This document shows, piece after piece, positions 9,390-16,320 of a stretch of 64,000 nucleotides of DNA. A model generated the notes under the pieces. The model saw only the letters and a program-made list of their open reading frames with translations, did not search any database and was not told the origin of the DNA. This stretch comes from Pilosibacter fragilis (GTDB taxonomy: Bacteria; Bacillota; Clostridia; Lachnospirales; Lachnospiraceae): contig NZ_JAVYJB010000004.1 in the NCBI RefSeq assembly GCF_032490495.1, positions 1-64,000 of the forward strand. Direction: 5' to 3'. Each line of letters starts with the position of its first letter. The stretch's first letter is position 1. The position numbers were made by a program, and so were the translations under genes.

Positions 9390-9740
9390 TTACCCCTGAC
9401 TCTCAATATATTTTTGTATGGTAGCTGACGATACTTCTCCGATGCTACAAGCAAAATATCCGTCTGACCAAAATATCTTTTTCTTCCAATACTGTTTAGA
9501 CAGAAGCGAACCATATTTGTGCCATAAATAATACGTTGTTTCTTGATTTACAATTTTGACAATATCGCAAACCCTATCTGTTGTATCGTAACTTAATAAG
9601 AAATGTATATGGTCTTTGTCGGTTTCTATAGCAATAATTTCGTAGCCATAAGTATTAGCAATATCGAAAATCTTTTGTTTAACATCATCAGCGATAGAAC
9701 CTTTGAGTAATTGTTTACGATTGCAAGTGTACAGATCTGT
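9390..9740 (-). pseudogene. IS200-type TnpA (HUH transposase), 5'-truncated
   Basis: On the minus strand an open frame of 116 codons without a start carries the HUH motif in ETDKDHIHFLL, the WKKKIFWSDGYFACS block, and the region with the catalytic tyrosine (TIQKYIESQG) at the end. The N-terminal strand region normal for the family is missing, and a stop precedes the fragment. The break lies about 20 bp from the M42 peptidase stop, so the element was probably truncated by deletion. Confidence 0.8.
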
Positions 9741-9757
9741 TCACAGTTACAAAGAAG

Positions 9758-10777
9758 CTATCTTGTGATATAAGCCTTCAACAGCTCAAAGGTATTGTGA
9801 ACTCCGTCCATATGGGAGCGTTCGTAATTATGGGAAGCATAGACTCCAGGACCGATGAGACCGTGACGGATATCATATCCGGCGCGCAGGGTAGTCTCCA
9901 CATCGGAGCCATAATGCGGATAAATATCAATGGCATAATCCAGCTTTTTCTCCTTCGCAAGGTTGGAAAGAGCCGTGATCAGATCATAGTTATAAGGACC
10001 ACCGGAATCTTTGGCACAGATCGAAACCATCCGTTCGGTGCAGCCAAGGTCACTGCCGACACAACCCATATCGACAGAAATCATCTCCTCTGTATCATCC
10101 GGTACGACACTTCCGCCGTGCCCTACTTCTTCATATACTGTAAATAATAAAGAAACCTTGCGGTTCAGCTTCCAGGCATCTTCACGTACGGCTCTGGCGA
10201 GACCCAGCAGGATAGCGGCGGAAAGCTTGTCATCAAGAAAACGGCTTTTGATGTATCCGCTTTCTGTCACAACCGTGCGCGGGTCCATGGCGATGATGTC
10301 ACCGGTCTGGATCCCAAGTGCCAGAGTATCCTGATCGGAAGCGACATTTTCATCCAGCAGGATCTCCATATTTTCTTCGATCAGCTCGGTCTTCTGATCA
10401 GCAACGTGGGAAGAAGGCTCCTTGTTCAGCACTACACCGGTGTAAACTCTGCCGTCACGGGTGTGAATGGTGCAGTTCTCGCCGTCCGCCGTGGACCACT
10501 GATGACCTCCGATGGTTGTGGGCCGCAGACGTCCGTTTTCCTTGATGGAGCGAACCATAGCCCCCAATGTATCAACATGGGCTGCCAGTACCAGAGGAGA
10601 GCCGGAACCACCCAGGGTAACGAATACGTTCCCCTTATTGCTGCGCTCCGGGGAATACCCCAGAGAAGATAATTCGGACAACAGGTAATCAGTCACTTTT
10701 GCTGTAAAGCTGGACGGACTCGGGATAGAAGTTAAGGTGTATAACTGCTCTTTGATAAAATTCATATGAGAGTTCAT
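9758..10777 (-). CDS. M42 family metallopeptidase (aminopeptidase)
   Basis: 339 aa, normal for the family. Candidate metal ligands and catalytic residues are visible: H67 and D69 (AAHVDTLG), D182 (FLDDK), E216/E217 (YEEVGHGG), D236 (VDMG) and H322 near the C-terminus (ERSHMDG). M42 enzymes are cytosolic dodecameric aminopeptidases that trim peptides using two Zn or Co ions. The start at 10777 follows a GGAGGAATG site; a second Met (residue 5) is possible. The gene stands alone, facing away from the redox operon that starts near 11.1 kb. Confidence 0.93.
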   Translation of the reverse strand: MNSHMNFIKEQLYTLTSIPSPSSFTAKVTDYLLSELSSLGYSPERSNKGNVFVTLGGSGSPLVLAAHVDTLGAMVRSIKENGRLRPTTIGGHQWSTADGENCTIHTRDGRVYTGVVLNKEPSSHVADQKTELIEENMEILLDENVASDQDTLALGIQTGDIIAMDPRTVVTESGYIKSRFLDDKLSAAILLGLARAVREDAWKLNRKVSLLFTVYEEVGHGGSVVPDDTEEMISVDMGCVGSDLGCTERMVSICAKDSGGPYNYDLITALSNLAKEKKLDYAIDIYPHYGSDVETTLRAGYDIRHGLIGPGVYASHNYERSHMDGVHNTFELLKAYITR

Positions 10778-10966
10778 GTTTACATTCCTCCTGAAGGATA
10801 TTTCTGATTACTATTGTAGCGAACCGGAGGAGAAAGGTCAACAAAGGATCTGACGAAAAGAAGAACGCTCCAGCTCACCGACAACCGATGACGATCAGAA
10901 AATGAGGTCTGCAAATCGGGAAAGTTTCTTTACAGGAAATTTTGCATATGAAAAGTTTCGTATCGC

Positions 10967-10996
10967 TTTACAAACTACCGGGTTCTCCGATATAAT
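10967..10996 (+). promoter_or_regulatory. Sigma-A-type promoter for the CXXC/4Fe-4S/TlpA operon
   Basis: TTTACA (10967-10972), 18-bp spacer, TATAAT (10991-10996). It sits in the 320-bp intergenic region between the divergent M42 gene and the small CXXC gene, leaving a leader of about 95 nt. Nothing else recognisable is in that region. Confidence 0.7.
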
Positions 10997-11096
10997 TGCA
11001 TTGAGAAATCGAGGGATAAGAGGAATGGATAGTTTAAGGAAACAATATGAGTGAATTTACCTGTAATAGGATATCAAACAAGAAGGAGAGACTAGG

Positions 11097-11243
11097 TTGT
11101 TGCGAACAAAAAAGGCATTATTTCAGGGCGCTCTGCTGATTGCCGGTATAGTCATGCTGTGCGTCGGCGTGATGCGGGGAGAGGCGGATACCGTGTTAAG
11201 TAAGGCGATCAGGCTGTGTTTGGAGTGTGTAGGAATTGGATAA
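11097..11243 (+). CDS. CD1871A-family small CXXC membrane protein
   Basis: 48 aa from a TTG start (11097, or the next codon) 8 nt behind AAGGAGAG. It has one transmembrane segment (LFQGALLIAGIVMLCVGV), then MRGEADTVLSKAI and a C-terminal CLECVGIG with the CxxC pair. The family is found in Clostridia next to NapH-like 4Fe-4S membrane proteins and TlpA-like thioredoxins, exactly as here. It overlaps the next gene by 8 nt. A role in extracytoplasmic thiol or electron transfer is inferred from context; no reaction is established. Confidence 0.85.
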   Translation: MLRTKKALFQGALLIAGIVMLCVGVMRGEADTVLSKAIRLCLECVGIG

Positions 11244-12129
11244 CAGAAAACATATCATATCAAAGATACTGAGCCGGTTTCGCGGCTGGATCCAGGCAGC
11301 GGCGGCGCTTCTTACGAACCCTCACCTGCCGAATTTTTTCAAAGGCGGGATCTATCAGGGAAAGGCAAAGGCAGTCTGCGTGCCGGGGCTGAACTGCTAT
11401 TCCTGTCCGGCGGCAGCCGGGGCATGTCCGATCGGTTCTTTTCAGGCGGTGGTCGGCTCATCGAAATTCAGCTTTTCTTATTATATAACCGGATTTCTGA
11501 TCCTGGTTGGTGTCCTTTTAGGGCGCTTTATATGCGGATTTTTGTGCCCCTTTGGCTGGCTGCAGGATCTTCTTCACAAAATTCCGGGAAAAAAGCTGTC
11601 TACGGAAAGGCTTAAGCCCCTGACTTATCTTAAATATGCCGTGCTGTTTTTTACTGTGATCGCACTGCCGGCGCTTGTTGTAAATGATGTGGGAATGGGT
11701 GACCCATTCTTTTGCAAGTATCTCTGTCCACAGGGAGTTTTAGAGGGGGCAATTCCTTTGTCAGTCGTTGATCCGGGGATCCGGTCGGCATTGGGACATC
11801 TGTTTACCGGAAAGCTTATGATCCTGATCGGAGTCGTTGTTTTGAGTGTGCTGTTTTATCGGCCGTTCTGCAAATGGATCTGTCCCCTCGGTGCGTTTTA
11901 TGCGTTGATGAACAAGGTATCCCTGCTTGGGATCAAAGTGGATGAACACAGATGCATATCCTGCGGAGCATGCAGAAGAGTCTGTCAGATGGATGTCGAT
12001 GTCACAAGCTCACCCAATCACACGGAATGTATCCGGTGCGGGAAGTGTATCAATGCCTGTCCCACGGATGCCGTCAGCTTTTGCTACGGTTTTGCGTCCG
12101 ACTCAAATAGAAATGGAGAAAAGAAATGA
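11236..12129 (+). CDS. NapH/CcoG-like 4Fe-4S polyferredoxin membrane protein
   Basis: 297 aa from a TTG start within the end of the CXXC gene. The N-terminal periplasmic-side CysX pattern (NCYSCPAAAGACPIG) and the repeated GFLCPFGWLQ / CKWICPLGAFY signatures in membrane loops are typical of the family. There are about five hydrophobic segments and two C-terminal 4Fe-4S ferredoxin motifs (CISCGACRRVCQMDV and CIRCGKCINACPTDA). Such proteins pass electrons across the membrane to thiol or cofactor systems. With the TlpA lipoprotein that follows (ATGA overlap) it probably supplies reducing power outside the cell. The acceptor is unknown. Confidence 0.88.
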   Translation: MDNRKHIISKILSRFRGWIQAAAALLTNPHLPNFFKGGIYQGKAKAVCVPGLNCYSCPAAAGACPIGSFQAVVGSSKFSFSYYITGFLILVGVLLGRFICGFLCPFGWLQDLLHKIPGKKLSTERLKPLTYLKYAVLFFTVIALPALVVNDVGMGDPFFCKYLCPQGVLEGAIPLSVVDPGIRSALGHLFTGKLMILIGVVVLSVLFYRPFCKWICPLGAFYALMNKVSLLGIKVDEHRCISCGACRRVCQMDVDVTSSPNHTECIRCGKCINACPTDAVSFCYGFASDSNRNGEKK

Positions 12130-13088
12130 AACGATCAAATATGACAGCGATCCTGCTCATTCTTGTGCTGGCATTTGGCCTCACAGCGTGCGGGGGAGCA
12201 AAGAATAACAAGGAAAATGCCTCCGGGCAGACGTCAGAGAGCGGAACGTCACTGTCCGCGGAGCCGGGAGATGCCAAAGAAGCAGCAGACCTGTATCAAA
12301 AGCTGATGCAGAAGGAGGAGGACATCCAGTCAGCCAATGCAAAGCTCTGGGAAAAGCTGTTCCTGACGATCGATAAGGACCAGGTGGTAAGCGGAGACAA
12401 TAATAATTACGGCGATTTTCTTCTGAAGGCGATCGAGGCTGCAAAGGATCAATTTACAGCAGATGAGTTGAAAATTCTGAATGACGGAGCCGGACAGATC
12501 CGGGAGATCGAGGAAAAGCTGACAGATCTGGAGGAGAAATATCCGGATTGCGTCAAGATGCCGGGGGAAGGTGAGAGTGCTGCGGCAGGAAATGCTGGGA
12601 GCGGTCAGGAAAAGTTCCCGGACTTTCAGGGAAAGGATCTCGATGGCAAGGATGTAAACAGCAGTGAACTCTTTTCCGGTAATACCGTAACCGTCGTGAA
12701 TTTCTGGTTTACGACCTGCAAGCCCTGTGTCGGAGAGCTTGCGGATCTGGATGCGTTGAATCAGGAGCTGGCGCAAAAGGGCGGTGCGGTCGTAGGAATC
12801 AATGCATTTACGCTGGACGGCGATGAGGGTGCGATTGCCGAGGCGAAGGAGATCCTGTCAAAAAAGGGAGCATCCTATCAGAATCTCTGGTTTGACTCCG
12901 ACAGCGATGCCGGCCGTTTTACCGCCGGATTGTACGCATTCCCAACGACCTATGTCGTTGATCAGAACGGGAACATCGTGGGACAACCGATCGTAGGCGC
13001 GGCCACATCCCCGGAGCAGACGAAGGCGCTTAATGCCCTGATCGAGCAGGCGCTTGCCACTTGTAAAAGAAATCCCAGCCCCGTATAA
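12126..13088 (+). CDS. TlpA-family thiol:disulfide lipoprotein
   Basis: 320 aa. The N-terminus is a lipoprotein signal with lipobox LTAC (Cys 21). Residues about 45-150 form a charged helical region, and a thioredoxin-like domain follows (about 160-315). Its active site is WFTTCKPCVGEL (CxxC) and its cis-proline region is AFPTTYVVD. The TlpA/ResA/AhpC-TSA family reduces or exchanges disulfides in exported proteins. The start overlaps the 4Fe-4S gene stop by 4 nt, so the two are translationally coupled. The extra N-terminal helical domain is longer than in classical TlpA. Confidence 0.9.
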   Translation: MKRSNMTAILLILVLAFGLTACGGAKNNKENASGQTSESGTSLSAEPGDAKEAADLYQKLMQKEEDIQSANAKLWEKLFLTIDKDQVVSGDNNNYGDFLLKAIEAAKDQFTADELKILNDGAGQIREIEEKLTDLEEKYPDCVKMPGEGESAAAGNAGSGQEKFPDFQGKDLDGKDVNSSELFSGNTVTVVNFWFTTCKPCVGELADLDALNQELAQKGGAVVGINAFTLDGDEGAIAEAKEILSKKGASYQNLWFDSDSDAGRFTAGLYAFPTTYVVDQNGNIVGQPIVGAATSPEQTKALNALIEQALATCKRNPSPV

Positions 13089-13151
13089 TAAAAGTCAGGG
13101 AATGGAACCATGATTTCCAGGAAAACATTTGAATGGAAAAGGTGAAAAAAG

Positions 13152-13581
13152 GTGCAGACAGACCAGAAAACAGGCGCACAGGCGACGGACCCGATGACGG
13201 GGGAAGAGGCTCTGGATCCCGTCTATCGGCGGCGCTGTCTTCTGGGCAGTTTATCTGGCGTTTCTGCATTTTGTGGATAATGAATATCTGGGATTTTTCG
13301 TGGTTGCGATTTTGATCACGATCTACTCGGAGATCTGGGCGAGAGTTCTGAAGACACCGGCGACGACGATTTTGATGCCGACGGTCATCCCACTGATTCC
13401 GGGAGGATCCCTGTACTATGCGATGGACGCGGCGCTCCGCCATGATGCTCCGGAGTTCATCCTGAAGGCCCAGAAAGCCATCGGGCTTGCGGTCGCGCTT
13501 GCGGCCGGAATCATGATCGTTACGTCATTGAGGCGGCCGATCGAGGCGCTGGTGCACATAGTAGCTAAGAAAAAATATTGA
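13152..13581 (+). pseudogene. Collapsed thrE1-thrE2 cassette: start of ThrE1 fused to the end of ThrE2
   Basis: The GTG at 13152 and its upstream bases (GAAAAAAGGTG) match the intact thrE1 start at 14699. The following codons (PMTGEEALD) resemble EEMTSEEVL of ThrE1. From about 13212 the DNA instead matches the intact thrE2 from about 15564, so about 1.1 kb has been deleted. The ThrE2 part is in a different frame from the ThrE1 part and reads LWIPSIGGAVFWAVY onward to the stop at 13581; an ATG at 13273 could still start the last 102 residues. The C-terminal sequence is about 90% identical to intact ThrE2. It is probably a dead exporter gene kept next to the toxin-like module. Confidence 0.8.
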
Positions 13582-13606
13582 CGAACAAATGTTTGCAATA
13601 TATAAT
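13578..13606 (+). promoter_or_regulatory. Promoter with LexA box for holin-like peptide, copy A
   Basis: TTGACG (13578-13583), 17-bp spacer, TATAAT (13601-13606). The spacer and part of the -35 box contain CGAACAAATGTTTG (13582-13595), which fits the Gram-positive LexA/DinR consensus CGAACRNRYGTTYG at every position. The -35 overlaps the TGA stop of the ThrE2 frame. LexA binding here would block RNA polymerase, so DNA damage should switch the peptide on. Confidence 0.75.
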
Positions 13607-13694
13607 GAATTTATGGGAAAGCAGAATACATAAAAGGCGGCCTGCCCTCCATAAAAGGAGGGGCTTCCCCCTCCGGACGAAAGAAAGGAGGGCG

Positions 13695-13793
13695 ATGCCA
13701 ATGTATGTTACATATTCGGACTTGATCCAGATAGGTATCTTCATTGTAGCTCTCGTAGGATTGTGTTACACAATTTTCGGGAAAAGAAAATAG
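13695..13793 (+). CDS. Holin-like toxin peptide, copy A
   Basis: 32 aa (30 if the second ATG at 13701 is used, which has the better spacing from AAAGGAGGG). It reads MPMYVTYSDLIQIG at the start, then a single hydrophobic segment (IFIVALVGLCYTIF) and a GKRK tail. This matches the putative holin-like toxin family (PF16935, Hol_Tox), small membrane peptides of Firmicutes. The 5' leader can pair CCCCTCC with the ribosome site GGAGGG, which would hide it. The protein is identical to copy B although six codons differ silently. Confidence 0.75.
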   Translation: MPMYVTYSDLIQIGIFIVALVGLCYTIFGKRK

Positions 13794-13881
13794 CCGCCAC
13801 TACCCCAATAGTGACGGCTGTTACATTGTAACAAGCTAGTTATAAAGGGTAGGCCGTGTGTATCTGACTTTCCCTTTTTGT
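13780..13881 (-). ncRNA. Predicted convergent antisense RNA opposite toxin peptide copy A
   Basis: A minus-strand promoter TTGAAT-17-TAGACT (plus 13911-13916 and 13888-13893) would start RNA near 13881. The RNA would run toward the toxin gene and end at the hairpin 13792-13819, followed on that strand by ATTTTCTTTT. It would be complementary to the toxin mRNA 3' end. The same -35, spacing and -10 are conserved in copy B. Predicted from sequence only. Confidence 0.55.
13792..13819. terminator. Shared hairpin between toxin copy A and its antisense RNA
   Basis: AGCCGCCACTA and TAGTGACGGCT pair as a hairpin that includes the toxin stop codon. The T-run is good only for the minus-strand transcript (ATTTTCTTTT). 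On the plus strand the hairpin is followed by GTTACATT. Confidence 0.65.
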
Positions 13882-13953
13882 ATCTATAGTCTATCATATT
13901 CGAAAAGTGAATTCAAGTACTATTTCCCTTCAGTTGTCACCGACAACCCCGGC

Positions 13954-14087
13954 GTTACTGCTTACGCTTTGCGTAAACAGTAACGGGATTTTGCCGATGC
14001 TTCGCATCCTAAATCGGCAAAATCCGCATCCAGGACATTATATTATGGTATTTTCGGTGCCGAAAATACCTACTTGGAATAGCTGTT
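13954..14087. repeat. Interspersed repeat family R2, copy 1
   Basis: It shares a nested-hairpin core with 54166-54298. In the core, GATTTTGCCGATGCTTCGCA is followed by a few bases and AATCGGCAAAATC. A second hairpin with GGTATTTTCGG / CCGAAAATACC lies to the right. No protein is encoded. The stretch 14088-14349, which follows, shows no gene I can support. Confidence 0.65.
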
Positions 14088-14349
14088 GCATATTTTCATG
14101 AATATGGCGACATTTTAATGCCGCCGGTCCGGACGAGAGAGCAGATGTGATTACTTTTTATGGGCAGGAATTTTCTGAACTGAAAACCCCGTACAATATA
14201 GTAGTGGCCGCAGATGTACTGGAATTCGTACAGGGATTGACAGAATGGATTTCCTATATTATGATGCTGAAATATGGTGGGACAAGTATTGGAAATGAGA
14301 GCGTGACTGAACCCAGCCGCGCGCGAGCTGATGAAAAGAGGAGAGCAGA

Positions 14350-14709
14350 ATGGCTGAAACCGGTGAGGAGACATATTATATTGTAGGAGAATCAAGAACG
14401 AATGTGGATAACGCGATCACAAAGGTGTATGGAAGCTTTTTTATCGCGTTTGAGGTGATCCCATCAACAGGAGAGATCATACAGACAGACTGTTCGAGAA
14501 CGCTGGAGCTGACAAATGATTTTATACGAAAGCTTTTTCTGCATAAGCACCTGGAAACGGATGCGAAGGTGATCGAGGAGGCGATCCGGCGCCGATATCA
14601 TGGTTCTTCCTGGAAAGCGCTGATCGTTGCCTATCGGGACGCGTTAAAGCATTATCAGCGCGCGATGGCCGCCGAAGCAGAGGAAAAGGGGAAAAAAGGT
14701 GACAACTGA
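14350..14709 (+). CDS. DUF3870 domain protein
   Basis: 119 aa. It fits the DUF3870 family (PF12986): TYYIVGESRTNVDNAITKVYG at the start with FIAFEVIPSTGEI after it, then RRYHGSSWKALIVAYRDALK. The family's function is unknown. The gene ends 11 nt inside the start of thrE1 (overlap of different frames), so the two are translationally linked. A GAGGAGAGC ribosome site precedes the ATG. The charged C-terminal tail (EAEEKGKKGDN) overlaps the thrE1 ribosome site. Confidence 0.85.
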   Translation: MAETGEETYYIVGESRTNVDNAITKVYGSFFIAFEVIPSTGEIIQTDCSRTLELTNDFIRKLFLHKHLETDAKVIEEAIRRRYHGSSWKALIVAYRDALKHYQRAMAAEAEEKGKKGDN

Positions 14710-15481
14710 AAAGAATGAAGAGATGACAAGCGAAGAAGTCCTGACCTGCGCGATCAATATCGGGGAGCAGCTCCTCGTGAGCGGGGCGGAGATCAGCCGT
14801 GTGGAGGATACGATCCGGAGGATCTGCAATGCCTACGGGATCCGGCAGAGCCATATTTTCTCGATCGCGTCGTGTATCATCGTGACGCTGGAGACGAAGG
14901 AGCGGAAGTGGATCACGCAGACGCGAAGAATTTTAAGTTACGGGACGGATATGTGGAAGCTGGACCGGCTGAATGACCTTTCGAGGCGGATCTGCGCGAC
15001 GCAGCCGTCCTTTGAGGTGATCGACCGGGAGTACGAAAAAATATTGAAGGGGCCGACCTATTCCCCGGCGGTGCAGTGCGGGATCTATGCAATGACAGCC
15101 GGGGCGTTTGCCATTTTCTTTGGAGGAAATCTGTGGGATGGATTTGCGTCCCTGTTTGTCGGGGCGCTGATCCGCGTGACCTTATATGCGCTCTCCGCGA
15201 TCAAGCTGAAGGCGATCTTCTCCAATATCCTCTGCTCTCTGATCTCCGGTATGGCATGTATTCTTGTCTGCTATCTCGGGATCGGACAGCATGTCGAGAT
15301 GATCATGATCGGGAATATCATGCTCCTGATTCCGGGAGTCCTGATGACGAACTCATTCCGGGATTTCATCAGCGGGGACATGATCAGCGGACTTCTGCAT
15401 TTTTCGGAGGCGATGATCACAGCCATCTGTGTGGCAGCCGGGTTTATTCTTTCTAAAATACTTCTTGGAGGGATGTTATGA
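14699..15481 (+). CDS. Threonine/serine exporter, large subunit (ThrE N-terminal domain)
   Basis: 260 aa from a GTG start. It belongs to the PF06738 family. The soluble N-terminal part holds the typical LLVSGAEISRVEDTIRRIC, then SIASCIIVTLE. About five hydrophobic segments follow from residue 120 on, including PGVLMTNSFRDFISGDMISG, a family signature. It is thought to export small neutral amino acids together with the following small subunit. The stop overlaps the thrE2 start (ATGA). The corresponding gene in the neighbouring copy at 13.15 kb is almost entirely deleted. Confidence 0.9.
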   Translation: MTTEKNEEMTSEEVLTCAINIGEQLLVSGAEISRVEDTIRRICNAYGIRQSHIFSIASCIIVTLETKERKWITQTRRILSYGTDMWKLDRLNDLSRRICATQPSFEVIDREYEKILKGPTYSPAVQCGIYAMTAGAFAIFFGGNLWDGFASLFVGALIRVTLYALSAIKLKAIFSNILCSLISGMACILVCYLGIGQHVEMIMIGNIMLLIPGVLMTNSFRDFISGDMISGLLHFSEAMITAICVAAGFILSKILLGGML

Positions 15482-15933
15482 GTCAGGATGTTCTTTCAAT
15501 CATCGCATCGTTTTTCGGGTCGTTCGGATTTGCGATCATTTACAACATCCGCGGGCGCAGAGTCTTGATCCCGGCGATCGGCGGGGCAGTTTTCTGGGCA
15601 GTGTATCTTGTATTTTTACATTTTGTGAATAATGAATATCTGGGATTTTTCGTTGTGGCGATCCTGATCACGATCTACTCGGAGATCTGGGCGAGGATCT
15701 TAAAGACACCGGCAACGACGGTCCTGATGCCGACGGTCATCCCGCTGATCCCGGGAGGTTCCCTGTACTATGCGATGGACGCGGCTCTCCGGCGCGACAT
15801 GCCGCAGTTTATCGTAAAGGGGCAGGCGGCGATCGGACTTGCGATCGCGCTTGCGGCGGGGATCATGGTCGTGACGTCGTTGAGGAGGCCGATCGAGGCG
15901 CTGGTGCACATAGTAGCTAAGAAAAAATATTGA
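15478..15933 (+). CDS. Threonine/serine exporter, small subunit (ThrE2, PF12821)
   Basis: 151 aa, almost entirely hydrophobic with about four to five membrane segments. Family signatures are SFFGSFGFAIIYNI, GFFVVAILITIYSEIWAR and MPTVIPLIPGGSLYYAM. It forms the second half of the split ThrE exporter with the protein encoded just upstream. Its TGA stop lies inside the -35 box of the promoter for toxin peptide copy B. The C-terminal about 120 residues are duplicated in the pseudogene ending at 13581. Confidence 0.9.
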   Translation: MSQDVLSIIASFFGSFGFAIIYNIRGRRVLIPAIGGAVFWAVYLVFLHFVNNEYLGFFVVAILITIYSEIWARILKTPATTVLMPTVIPLIPGGSLYYAMDAALRRDMPQFIVKGQAAIGLAIALAAGIMVVTSLRRPIEALVHIVAKKKY

Positions 15934-15958
15934 CGAACAAATGTTCGTAATATATAAT
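15930..15958 (+). promoter_or_regulatory. Promoter with perfect LexA box for holin-like peptide, copy B
   Basis: TTGACG (15930-15935), 17-bp spacer, TATAAT (15953-15958). CGAACAAATGTTCG at 15934-15947 is a fully symmetrical CGAAC-N4-GTTCG LexA/DinR box placed between the -35 and -10. Confidence 0.8.
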
Positions 15959-16094
15959 AGTGATGTGGGAAAGCAGAATACATGAAAGGCGGCCTGCCCT
16001 CCGGTTTCGGAGGGACTAACCCTCCAGACGAAAGAAAGGAGGTTGCTGAGTGCCGGTGGCACTCGTCCAGCAACGACCGGAGTGGAACGTAGAA

Positions 16095-16193
16095 ATGCCA
16101 ATGTACGTTACATATTCGGATTTAATCCAGATAGGTATCTTCATTGTCGCTCTCGTTGGATTGTGTTACACAATCTTCGGGAAAAGAAAATAG
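16095..16193 (+). CDS. Holin-like toxin peptide, copy B
   Basis: 32 aa (30 from the ATG at 16101), identical in sequence to copy A, with one membrane segment and a basic GKRK tail (Hol_Tox family, PF16935). Unlike copy A, about 50 extra bases lie between the strong AAAGGAGG (16034-16041) and the ATG. They hold a hairpin (TTGCTGAGTGCC...GGCACT...CAGCAA), and a weaker GGAGTGG lies closer to the start. The leader hairpin CCCTCC/GGAGGG and AACCCTCC/GGAGGTT pairing could also hide the ribosome site. Confidence 0.75.
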   Translation: MPMYVTYSDLIQIGIFIVALVGLCYTIFGKRK

Positions 16194-16281
16194 CCGCCAC
16201 TACTGCAATAGTGACGGCTGTTACAATGTAACAAACTAAACTATGAAGGGTAGGCCACATGTATCTGACTTTCCCCTTTGT
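16180..16281 (-). ncRNA. Predicted convergent antisense RNA opposite toxin peptide copy B
   Basis: The minus-strand promoter is TTGAAT (plus 16311-16316), a 17-bp spacer, and TACACT (plus 16288-16293). The predicted RNA ends at the hairpin 16192-16219 with ATTTTCTTTT. The promoter begins 5 bp past the sufU stop codon (16321), with no terminator between them, so suf transcripts could also run through the antisense region. Confidence 0.55.
16192..16219. terminator. Shared hairpin between toxin copy B and antisense/suf transcripts
   Basis: AGCCGCCACTA...TAGTGACGGCT stem, as in copy A. On the minus strand it is followed by ATTTTCTTTT and is the first terminator-like structure downstream of sufU. 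Confidence 0.65.
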
Positions 16282-16320
16282 ATTTATAGTGTAGCATATT
16301 TGAAAATTGAATTCAAGTCT

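Noticed and set aside
14147..14386. 79-codon frame before the DUF3870 gene
   Set aside because: No recognisable family, poor start context, and the end runs into the DUF3870 coding start in another frame. Possibly a decayed gene but not supportable.
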